A DNA stretch of 6,083 bases from UBA5359 sp028699365 [NCBI: bacterium] (GTDB taxonomy: Bacteria > UBP13 > UBA5359): contig JAQVUQ010000174.1 in assembly GCA_028699365.1 (NCBI GenBank), positions 1 to 6,083 on the forward strand, written 5' to 3'. Within the stretch, counting starts at the first letter, position 1. Every line of letters begins with the position of its first letter. The notes beneath the pieces were generated by a model. The model saw only the letters and a list, made by a program, of their open reading frames with translations, had not been told where the DNA came from and made no database searches. The position numbers and the translations under genes are program-made. This document shows, one piece after another, positions 1 through 5,857 of the stretch.

Positions 1-1
1 C

Positions 2-955
2 GAAGCCCAGGAGTGGCCGCAGAAGCCCGGGAAGCGCACGGTCAAAATGTGGGTGGAAGAACCTCCCGCCGGAATAAACAAGAATACAGGCCTGATGCTG
101 GTGCTCCATAACTGGGGCGGGGTGTATAACTCAGCCGAATATATCCAGTGGTGCAAGACTTTTGCCGTCCGCTATAACGTCATTGCCGTTTCCGTGAACT
201 ATCTGCAGAGCGGTCCGGGCTGGAAAGATAATTTACCGTATGACCACGGATTCCTGCAGGCCATGGATGCCATCGGCGCGCTATATACAGTCCGGACGCA
301 ACTTAAATCGCAGGGCATCGAATTCAACGAAAACAGGATTTACTCCATGGGGGGAAGCGGCGGCGGCAACGTTACCCAGATGGCCATGAAACTGGCTCCC
401 CATACCTTTGCCTGCGGGGTGGATATCTGCGGCATGCCCGGCCTTATCGATGCTATTGCCTTTGGAACAGGAGAGGGAACAAGTCTGAACGCCGGATATT
501 CACGTGATCCCAACAGTCCCGTCTTTTTGACGAAGGATATGCAGGAAATCCGGGATTTCGGAAATCCGGAGCATTGTAAAATCCTGCATAGCGCCAACCC
601 GCAACTGAAAATCGCTATAGTTCATGGCGTAGCGGATAAATCGTGTCCGGTATCGGCTAAGATTCTTCAATACAGAAACATGCTGGCTGCAGGAATAAGC
701 GTAGATGCTCATTTCCTGACGGAGTTTGATGTGGACGGTGTTGCTGTTAAAGACACGGGACACTCGGTTGGGGATCGTGAGCAGGTGGTCATCAAATACG
801 CCGATGTTTATCTGAAAGAAGACGGAGCCTACGCTAAGAAACTAAGTGCGCCCAATGATTTTGTCAAAAAAGGCAAGATAGAGTATCCGACTTCAAACGG
901 GAAGTATATCGTTGATTACTCCGGTTACCCAAGTATTTCTTTCAAAGGTAAATAG
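2..955 (+). CDS. alpha/beta hydrolase, DUF2920-like (5' end missing)
   Basis: Serine hydrolase of the alpha/beta-hydrolase (prolyl-oligopeptidase-like) superfamily, probably an esterase or peptidase; the substrate is not readable. Numbering from the ATG at 47: an oxyanion-type strand LMLVLHNWGG (16-25), the nucleophile elbow GGSGGG with Ser104, Asp197 in VHGVADKS, and His239 in DTGHS, giving a full triad in the expected order. The segment YDHGFLQAMDAIGAL before the elbow and the APHTFACGVDICG stretch after it recall DUF2920 proteins. The reading frame stays open to the left edge of the window and the upstream residues (EAQEWPQKPGKRTVK) read as a beta strand of the same fold. The ATG at 47 has no good SD, so the true start is very likely outside the window. 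Any signal peptide is therefore invisible. It lies 24 nt before the secreted propeller gene and is probably cotranscribed with it. Confidence 0.8.
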   Translation, partial: EAQEWPQKPGKRTVKMWVEEPPAGINKNTGLMLVLHNWGGVYNSAEYIQWCKTFAVRYNVIAVSVNYLQSGPGWKDNLPYDHGFLQAMDAIGALYTVRTQLKSQGIEFNENRIYSMGGSGGGNVTQMAMKLAPHTFACGVDICGMPGLIDAIAFGTGEGTSLNAGYSRDPNSPVFLTKDMQEIRDFGNPEHCKILHSANPQLKIAIVHGVADKSCPVSAKILQYRNMLAAGISVDAHFLTEFDVDGVAVKDTGHSVGDREQVVIKYADVYLKEDGAYAKKLSAPNDFVKKGKIEYPTSNGKYIVDYSGYPSISFKGK

Positions 956-979
956 CGGAAAGGGGGCAACTCTTTACAT

Positions 980-3571
980 ATGAGAAGCAGATATACCCTG
1001 ACTATCCTTGCTGCTCTTCTCTGCTGCACTTATGCAAAAGAGAGCGTATCGGCGGCACCTGTTTGCCGGCTGGAAGCCGTTCAGGAACCCCTGAACAATG
1101 CACTTCAGCATCCCATTCAGGCGGTGGTCATCCCGCAGATGAAGAAGCCGTTGCTGGATGGTGTCCCGGCAAAGGACGAATGGCTGTCCGCAGAGCCTGT
1201 AGAAGGGTTCCGGATACCGGGAACAGACAGGAAATCAGCCCCGGCGACAAAAGCCTGGCTGGGAGTGGATGATAAAAACCTCTATCTGGCGGTTAGTTGC
1301 ACGCTGGCACCCGGAACAGTGCCCGTAGTAAAGGCACAGCAGCATGATGGAGCGGTTTTCAGCGATGAGAGCATAGAGTTCTTTTTGCAACCCGACAGCT
1401 CCGCTCCACGCTATTACCAACTGGCCTTTAACGCTGCCGGCACCAGCTTTGATGCCGTATGCAGGATCGGCTCCGGGGCCGATGCCTCCTGGAACCCCAA
1501 ATGGCAGGTGAAAACTGCCGGCAGTAAAGACGTCTGGACGGCGGAAGCGGCTATTTCCCTGGCAGAGTTGGGGATAAAAGCGCAAGGCGTCAGAGCCGTC
1601 AGATGGAACCTCTGCCGGAATATCATTCCAGGAGCAGATCGCTACGCCAGTTGGTCGTTCCTGCCCATGCTCAGCTTTCACAAAACGGAGTATTTCAGCC
1701 TGGGCCTGTGCACCTTCGGGACACCGCGCGGGAAGCACTTCAGCGCCGATACGGTGCAGTGTCTAGACAACAATCTTCTCCGCGTAGATCGCGACAGCTA
1801 TTCAGCGGTTCTACCGAACCCATGCAAAGTTCTTTTCAGATGCGATCTGCCCGATACGCTCATGCAACGTGGCGTATCTCTGCAAGCAAGGCTTATACCC
1901 GTTGCGGCCGCAGGAAAAGCGATCCCAGTCTCCTTAGGCAAATTTCCTCTGCGCTCTACCGGTTTAACGACCCTTACCATCAAAGATCTGGGACCGGGAG
2001 ACTATAAGCTGACCCTGGATATCAGCGGCAAGGGATTCAAACTGTCCAGGAGCGTATCGCTTTTTGTCAGAGCCCCAAATATAGAACCGCAGATAAAGGG
2101 TCAAATACTCATCGACGACAGTAATTGGCAGAAGAATGGTAAAGTAGCCAAAGCAACAGGCATCGAGCATCAGCTTGCACCCCAACTGCTCCTGAAGACC
2201 GAGTTCAAGCAACCCGTGCTCAGCTTCGATCCCACCGATGATAAAACCGTAACCTGCCTGACCGATTTTCAGGGCAAGCTCTATGCCGGCACCTGTACCG
2301 ACCCGGCAGCAACGGATACCGGCACCGTCTTCACCTACGACCCCGAGACAGACCTGTGGGAGAAAGCCTTTCAGGTCAACGAGCAGGGGCTGGTAAAGAT
2401 GAAAGTCTACGGAGACAAGCTGTATATTCCCGGTTACGATGCCAACGACGGCGGCTGGGACCTGGGCAACATCTATATCCATGACGGCAAGACATGGGTG
2501 GAGAAACGGACGGTGCCGGGAGCGATCCATATCTACGACCTGGTAGTCTACCATGATCGGATATACGTCTCGGCGGATATATCCGATGCTCCCCCGGCCG
2601 GCATGTCGGTGGAGGAAGCGCTGAGGGTCGGCAAAGCCGGTATCTACGGGCGCGTAGTCTCCTCCGGCGACGGCGGTCAGACCTGGCGTGAAGAGTATCG
2701 CGGCCGACGGGCGGAGCAGGATACAGGCTATATGACCGTTTACCAGGATAAGATAGTGCTCAACGCCGCTGGCGACCTGGTGGTATTCGACGGCAAAGAA
2801 TGGAAAGAACTAGGGCTGAATCCGAACAACCTCTTTGTCTTCAACTATGCCGAAGACGGAGGGTCCCTGATCATGGGGACACCTTTCGGCCATTGTCTTT
2901 ATGACGGCCTCAAGTTCCAGCCGTCCGGCCTGTTCAAATGGGGACAAATCCGTGATCTGGACAGATTCGGTGCCGACTGGGTTTTGGTTGGCTACCATCT
3001 CCGGGGCGGCAATATCGGGCACGGTCCCGGCGGTGCCGGTTACCTTGCCCTTGGCCGGGAAGCAGAACACTTCAACTTTATAGCCGTCGTTCCATCCGAT
3101 ATCCTGCACAGAGGGACCGAGGCCGACCTGCTGGCTGATCCCTGGTGGCAGAGGTTGACCCGGATCGACCCTAAAGAGATGTGCATTTCCTGCCATACCT
3201 TCAAAGGCCGTCTCTATCTGGGAACACATCCTCAGGGCCGGGTTCTGGTGCTGCCGGTAGCCGGAGAAGGCAGCTTGGAATCGGCCCCGTGTCGGATCGA
3301 TAGAGGAGATACCTGTCACTTATGGTGGCAGGCAGCCACGCCTCCCGGTACCGAAGTACAGTTCCAGGTAAAGGTTGCCCGCAGCCTTCAGGAGTTGGAG
3401 AAGAGCGACTTTACCGGTCCCGACGGACGCAAGGACGGCTATTTCAAAGCCCAGGGAGAGTCGTTCAAAGTGACGTCACCCGCATACGTGCAATACCGGG
3501 CCGTGCTCAAAACCGATAATCCGGCCAAAACCCCATATCTGAAGCGGGTGGTCCTGACACAGGGGGATTAG
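980..3571 (+). CDS. secreted CBM9-like / beta-propeller protein
   Basis: Large exported protein of 863 residues, likely binding or acting on an extracellular carbohydrate; no catalytic site is recognised. Layout: signal peptide 1-25 (basic MRSR, hydrophobic LTILAALLCC, probable cleavage near YAKESVSA-AP); CBM9-like domain about 45-247 (LLDGVPAKDEW, WLGVDDKNLYLAV, DESIEFFLQP, YYQLAFN, WTAEAAISLAELG, RWNLCRN); a beta-sandwich about 256-368; then about seven repeated strands of the pattern hydrophobic-x-Y/F-x-[GD]-[KR]-[LI]-Y-x-x-G beginning near 424, 471, 518, 582, 618, 657 and 733, which fit a seven-bladed propeller. One Asp-box (S-x-D-x-G-x-T-W, 562-569) sits between blades. The end (about 780-863) is a beta-sandwich with the PPGTEVQFQVKVA...WxGPDG-like...YVQYRAVL pattern common in exoproteins. 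The start is supported by AGGGGGC at 961-967 and the signal peptide. Domain family calls are by eye; the function is inferred. Confidence 0.85.
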   Translation: MRSRYTLTILAALLCCTYAKESVSAAPVCRLEAVQEPLNNALQHPIQAVVIPQMKKPLLDGVPAKDEWLSAEPVEGFRIPGTDRKSAPATKAWLGVDDKNLYLAVSCTLAPGTVPVVKAQQHDGAVFSDESIEFFLQPDSSAPRYYQLAFNAAGTSFDAVCRIGSGADASWNPKWQVKTAGSKDVWTAEAAISLAELGIKAQGVRAVRWNLCRNIIPGADRYASWSFLPMLSFHKTEYFSLGLCTFGTPRGKHFSADTVQCLDNNLLRVDRDSYSAVLPNPCKVLFRCDLPDTLMQRGVSLQARLIPVAAAGKAIPVSLGKFPLRSTGLTTLTIKDLGPGDYKLTLDISGKGFKLSRSVSLFVRAPNIEPQIKGQILIDDSNWQKNGKVAKATGIEHQLAPQLLLKTEFKQPVLSFDPTDDKTVTCLTDFQGKLYAGTCTDPAATDTGTVFTYDPETDLWEKAFQVNEQGLVKMKVYGDKLYIPGYDANDGGWDLGNIYIHDGKTWVEKRTVPGAIHIYDLVVYHDRIYVSADISDAPPAGMSVEEALRVGKAGIYGRVVSSGDGGQTWREEYRGRRAEQDTGYMTVYQDKIVLNAAGDLVVFDGKEWKELGLNPNNLFVFNYAEDGGSLIMGTPFGHCLYDGLKFQPSGLFKWGQIRDLDRFGADWVLVGYHLRGGNIGHGPGGAGYLALGREAEHFNFIAVVPSDILHRGTEADLLADPWWQRLTRIDPKEMCISCHTFKGRLYLGTHPQGRVLVLPVAGEGSLESAPCRIDRGDTCHLWWQAATPPGTEVQFQVKVARSLQELEKSDFTGPDGRKDGYFKAQGESFKVTSPAYVQYRAVLKTDNPAKTPYLKRVVLTQGD

Positions 3572-3603
3572 AAGGCGATTATAGCAAATGGAGTGTTGTT
3601 CCA

Positions 3604-4494
3604 ATGCCGGCAATAAACAAGCAGGCCAGCGAGAATAAAGACATGATAAAGATTGCCTGTTGTAGCCCGACACTGCGTCCGGGAGACAAGGACTTCAACA
3701 TCGACAGGATGGAGCGTTGTATCGCCGCATATAAAGATGAAAACGTCGATCTCTTTATATTTCCGGAGAACAACATAGCCGGCGGGCTCTGGTCCGACGG
3801 GCAGAAGGAGTATAAAGACCTGGCGGAAGCTATCCCCGGCGGTCCTTCCTGCAACCGGGTATTGAATCTGGCCAGAGAGTATGAGACCACCATCTGTTCC
3901 GGTATCATAGAGAGCGATCGAGACAGCCTGTATATCTCGCACGTTCTATGCGGTCCCGGCGGATTAATAGGTTGTCAGAGAAAACTCATTCCGCAGAATC
4001 CCGAAAAAAGCAGCTTCTTTGCCGCGGGAGATAGATTGAACGGTTTTCAGTTATTCGGGTACACCTGTGTCGTTCTGGCGTGTGCCGATTCCATGTTCCC
4101 GGAAACGACGGTCATAGCCGGGATGCTGAACGCCTCGCTTATTCTCTGCCCCACCGATTGTTTTCATCTCAGGGAGAGAGAAGTGGTGACCAGGCTTCTA
4201 TGCTCCCAAAGCATGGGTGCCGGTGCCGCAACCGTGGCCGTGTTCGGCCACGGACATGGGGCGGATGAGGTTCTGGCGACTGTTATTGTTGATGAAGAAG
4301 GCGCGGTAGCAGCCTCGGAAACGACATTCGGTGACGAAGATAAAGTAGTTATAGCGTCCATATGTCTGAAACAGCCTCGCCAAGTCTGGGGCGGCTTCCA
4401 AGCCCGCCGGCAGATGCTTCTCCGGCATCTGCTTGATGATGGCACCGGTGATACCCTAACGGTTACCGGAGCAAAGGAAATTCCCTTAAATTGA
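3604..4494 (+). CDS. nitrilase-superfamily carbon-nitrogen hydrolase
   Basis: Cytoplasmic amidohydrolase of the nitrilase superfamily, which cleaves a non-peptide C-N bond through a Cys thioester. The full triad is visible: Glu55 in LFIFPENN, Lys127 in GCQRKLIPQN, and Cys160 in VVLACADSMFPE, with the usual FPE after the Cys. Alternating hydrophobic strands (VVLAC, ASLILCP, ATVAVF, ATVIVDEEG) fit the alpha-beta-beta-alpha sandwich. Family members usually start right at the first strand, here MIKIACCSP, so Met14 (position 3643) is a plausible alternative start. The ATG at 3604 has TGGAG at 3589-3593, ten bases away, and was kept. The gap to the preceding gene is 32 nt, suggesting one operon. 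The branch (amidase, N-carbamoyl amidase, aliphatic nitrilase) cannot be told. No signal peptide is seen, so its substrate would have to enter the cell. Confidence 0.85.
   Translation: MPAINKQASENKDMIKIACCSPTLRPGDKDFNIDRMERCIAAYKDENVDLFIFPENNIAGGLWSDGQKEYKDLAEAIPGGPSCNRVLNLAREYETTICSGIIESDRDSLYISHVLCGPGGLIGCQRKLIPQNPEKSSFFAAGDRLNGFQLFGYTCVVLACADSMFPETTVIAGMLNASLILCPTDCFHLREREVVTRLLCSQSMGAGAATVAVFGHGHGADEVLATVIVDEEGAVAASETTFGDEDKVVIASICLKQPRQVWGGFQARRQMLLRHLLDDGTGDTLTVTGAKEIPLN
4410..4432 (+). repeat. inverted repeat inside nitrilase gene
   Basis: GCAGATGC and GCATCTGC are perfect 8-base arms around the 7-base loop TTCTCCG, near the 3' end of the nitrilase reading frame. No T-tract follows, so it is not an intrinsic terminator. 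It may be incidental to coding, since it encodes the in-frame RRQMLLRHLL helix. Confidence 0.4.
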
Positions 4495-4516
4495 CTTTTT
4501 TACATGTTCTGATAAT
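4491..4516 (+). promoter_or_regulatory. weak candidate promoter before ATPase remnant
   Basis: TTGACT (4491-4496) overlaps the nitrilase stop codon and matches five of six -35 bases. GATAAT (4511-4516) matches five of six -10 bases, but the 14-base spacer is too short for a standard sigma-70 promoter. The alternative TTTACA (4499-4504) with TATAAA (4525-4530) has a 20-base spacer. The gap clearly changes to AT-rich sequence, so transcription from here is plausible but the exact boxes are not settled. Confidence 0.25.
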
Positions 4517-4558
4517 TTATTCGTTATAAACGATAAATTTATCGGAGATAACGAATAA
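4517..4558. promoter_or_regulatory. 42-nt nested dyad over RBS and start (putative operator/hairpin)
   Basis: Outer arms TTATTCGTTAT (4517-4527) and ATAACGAATAA (4548-4558) are perfect 11-base inverted repeats. Inside them lies the perfect 14-base palindrome CGATAAATTTATCG (4531-4544), on exactly the same centre (4537.5). The halves are separated only by symmetrical three-base mismatches, AAA and GAG. Two smaller offset dyads are nested in it: TCGTT-ATA-AACGA (4521-4533) and TTATC-GGA-GATAA (4539-4551). The SD GGAG (4544-4547) and the first base of the ATG at 4558 lie within it. This fits a DNA operator for a dimeric repressor, or an mRNA hairpin that limits translation of the downstream gene. 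The symmetry is seen directly; the role is inferred. Confidence 0.6.
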
Positions 4559-4899
4559 TGTCAATTGAGAGCAGATATTATATCGTATTGAATCGTTTAA
4601 TGACGCGAATAGACGAGCCTGCGCCCGGCCGCATCCAGATGCTTACCGGCCCGAGGCAGGTGAGCAAGACTACCATACTGCTGGAAATAGTCCGCAAGTG
4701 GGGCAAAGGGGCTGTAGAGATTAAAACGGGGGGGTATACGGCCGGAGATCTATCGGGACTATTGGAGTTCTCGCGCAGATGGCCTGAGTATCGTCCTCTG
4801 GTGATATGCGATGACAAGCATGCCGATACGGCTCAGCGGATAGGCATAGATTGCCTGACGTGGAGAGAATTTTTATGGGATGGGATCATTTTTTCTTAA
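4558..4899 (+). pseudogene. internally deleted AAA/DUF4143-type ATPase remnant
   Basis: A 113-residue open frame made of the two ends of an AAA_14/DUF4143-type ATPase, a family usually near 400 residues. Residues 1-49 carry the N-terminal strand and P-loop, IQMLTGPRQVSKTT. Residues about 50-110 match the usual C-terminal end, AVEIKTG...LSGLLEFSRRWPEYRPLVICDD...IDCLTWREFLWDG. The centre is missing (Walker B, sensor, lid, winged-helix and most of the nuclease-like part), and the join near 4700-4712 stays in frame. The P-loop has Ser36 where the invariant Gly before Lys37 should be, so ATP binding is doubtful. Two GGGGC copies (4700-4704 and 4708-4712) lie at the join. SD GGAG is at 4544-4547. 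It could be a decaying gene or a retained mini-protein; a pseudogene is more likely. Confidence 0.7.
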
Positions 4900-4916
4900 T
4901 TTCGGATTTGGGGATA

Positions 4917-4925
4917 TGGTATAAT
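4917..4925 (+). promoter_or_regulatory. extended -10 promoter of the MNT-HEPN pair
   Basis: TGGTATAAT is a perfect extended -10 element (TG, one base, TATAAT). The -35 region is weak (TTAATT at 4896-4901, 18-base spacer), as is common for extended -10 promoters. It lies 44 bases before the GTG start of the nucleotidyltransferase gene, so the pair can be transcribed independently of the upstream remnant. Confidence 0.65.
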
Positions 4926-4941
4926 ACTTGTATTACTTGTA
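4922..4941. promoter_or_regulatory. putative operator: dyad plus tandem repeat at -10
   Basis: TAATAC-TT-GTATTA (4922-4935) is a perfect 6-base-arm dyad that overlaps the -10 box. TACTTGTA occurs twice in tandem with a nine-base period (4925-4932 and 4934-4941). Repeats at this position would sit under RNA polymerase, which suits autorepression by a toxin-antitoxin complex. No experimental support is available from sequence. Confidence 0.45.
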
Positions 4942-4952
4942 GCATTTTCGCC

Positions 4953-4961
4953 GGGAGGTGA
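4953..4961 (+). promoter_or_regulatory. strong Shine-Dalgarno deciding a GTG start
   Basis: GGGAGGTGA is a near-perfect match to the anti-SD of 16S rRNA and ends seven bases before GTG at 4969. It fixes GTG as the start of the nucleotidyltransferase. Confidence 0.8.
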
Positions 4962-4968
4962 GATTAGA

Positions 4969-5298
4969 GTGCTTGCCAACGATTGGGCTTTAGCGCTGGA
5001 GTTGAAAAAGCGGTTGCCGGACACTTTGAGGATGCGGATAAAGCAGATACGAGTCTTTGGCTCGAGGGCTAAAGGAACAGCCATGGCAGATTCCGATCTT
5101 GATATTCTGATACTCGTAGATTATCGCGATGAAGAAATTGTACAGCAATTACGTGATGTTGCTTACGACATTATGTATGATAACGGATTCAAGATAGCGA
5201 TATCTTTGAAAATCTTTGCGGAAAAAGATTTTTATAGCTATGTTAGGGAAGGGTTCTCTTTTTATCGTAATGTTGAAAAAGAGAGTATTCTTGTATGA
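4969..5298 (+). CDS. minimal nucleotidyltransferase (MNT, antitoxin-like)
   Basis: Pol-beta-superfamily minimal nucleotidyltransferase of 109 residues, the usual size. In characterised MNT/HEPN pairs (MntA-HepT) this partner is the antitoxin and silences the HEPN toxin by adding AMP to a tyrosine. Visible motifs: IRVFGSRAKGTA (28-38) with the GS motif, then DSDLDILILV (41-50) with metal ligands Asp43 and Asp45. The third carboxylate expected on a later strand is not evident: that strand reads KIAISLKIFA (75-84), as in related proteins with a Ser there. The tail EGFSFYRNVEKESILV matches the usual end of this subfamily. GTG start with strong SD; the stop overlaps the next start as ATGA, implying translational coupling. 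Toxin-antitoxin function is inferred from family and context. Confidence 0.88.
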   Translation: MLANDWALALELKKRLPDTLRMRIKQIRVFGSRAKGTAMADSDLDILILVDYRDEEIVQQLRDVAYDIMYDNGFKIAISLKIFAEKDFYSYVREGFSFYRNVEKESILV

Positions 5299-5687
5299 AA
5301 GAAGAGACAAAACGCTATCTCCAGCGTTCCCGAAGTGCCTTGGAAGCAGCCCAAAGTCTATATAAACAACAGTTTCTTCCTGATGCTGCAAATAGAATCT
5401 ATTACTCTATGTTTTATGCTGCCAAGGCGTTACTGGCCGCTATTGATGTCGATGTCAGCAAACACTCGGCTGTGGAATCCGCTCTTGGCTATTATTTTGT
5501 AAAGCCGGGTAGAATGGATGCCAAGTATCATCGTATGTATATTGATGCTCGTGAGGTAAGAGAAATTGCTGATTATGATATCGTTGAAGAGATAATCGAG
5601 CCTAATGTAAGTCTGACGATTGACCATGGTAAAGAATTTCTTCAAGAAGTAGAAAGAATCTTACGAACTCAATATTATGCAGAGTAG
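5295..5687 (+). CDS. HEPN-domain protein, putative toxin partner of MNT
   Basis: All-helical HEPN-domain protein of 130 residues, of the PF05168 type encoded next to MNT genes. Members of such pairs are often RNases held inactive by the MNT. Recognisable segments: YLQRSRSALEAAQSLY (helix 1), DAANRIYYSMFYAAKALL (30-47, the most conserved helix), VSKHSAVESALGYYFVK (54-70) and AREVREIADYD (85-95). No Rx4-6H RNase motif is found at the usual place in the last helices. R73-x5-H79 fits the spacing but precedes the conserved R..ADY. The start ATG overlaps the MNT stop by four bases, with an AAAGAGAG-like SD just upstream. The body is AT-rich compared with the genes before 4494. Whether it is an active RNase is uncertain. 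Confidence 0.88.
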   Translation: MKEETKRYLQRSRSALEAAQSLYKQQFLPDAANRIYYSMFYAAKALLAAIDVDVSKHSAVESALGYYFVKPGRMDAKYHRMYIDAREVREIADYDIVEEIIEPNVSLTIDHGKEFLQEVERILRTQYYAE

Positions 5688-5857
5688 CTGTTAAACGTTG
5701 TCTTTCACTTCATGTTGTCCTGACTCAGAGGCACAAAAAGTATCTGCCCCGGCAAAAGGACATCCGTAGAAAACTGTCGAAAATATATAAACTCGTCGAT
5801 GCTGTCGGTGCAATGAACGGATGACGGGAATGTAGGAGATTGTGGAGTATACTTTCT
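5688..5857. other. intergenic gap, no gene recognised
   Basis: This 170-nt stretch holds no convincing reading frame, terminator or RNA gene. Only weak structure is visible: CATCCGT (5761-5767) is the reverse complement of ACGGATG (5817-5823), CTGTCG occurs at 5774 and 5802, and a TATATAA tract lies at 5784-5790 without a matching -35. The promoter for the next gene is presumably here but cannot be placed. Confidence 0.5.

Noticed and set aside
47-49. ATG as the real start of the hydrolase.
   Set aside because: The frame is open upstream to the edge, upstream residues look like fold sequence, and no good SD precedes the ATG.
1235-1738. Long minus-strand open frame opposite the CBM9-like domain.
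   Set aside because: It has no SD and no domain-like pattern, and it lies fully inside a well-supported plus-strand gene.
1964-2554. 196-codon minus-strand open frame opposite the propeller.
   Set aside because: Its residues mirror the sense codons and no family is recognised; it is an antisense shadow of a GC-rich gene.
2574-2585. Perfect 12-base palindrome CGGATATATCCG.
   Set aside because: It is in the middle of coding sequence with no nearby promoter or second copy seen; expected occasionally by chance.
3182-3196. CISCH in the propeller protein matches the CxxCH heme-c motif.
   Set aside because: It lies on a repeated propeller strand (compare LVKMKVYGDKLY, TVTCLTDFQGKLY), there is only one copy, and no distal ligand or cytochrome context is seen. 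Chance is more likely.
4475-4501. Possible intrinsic terminator after the nitrilase gene (AAGG...CCTT followed by six T).
   Set aside because: The stem is only four pairs and is separated from the T-tract by several bases, too weak to call.
5848-5853. TATACT as a -10 box for the DUF711 gene.
   Set aside because: It is immediately before the ATG, next to the SD, leaving no room for a leader carrying the SD.
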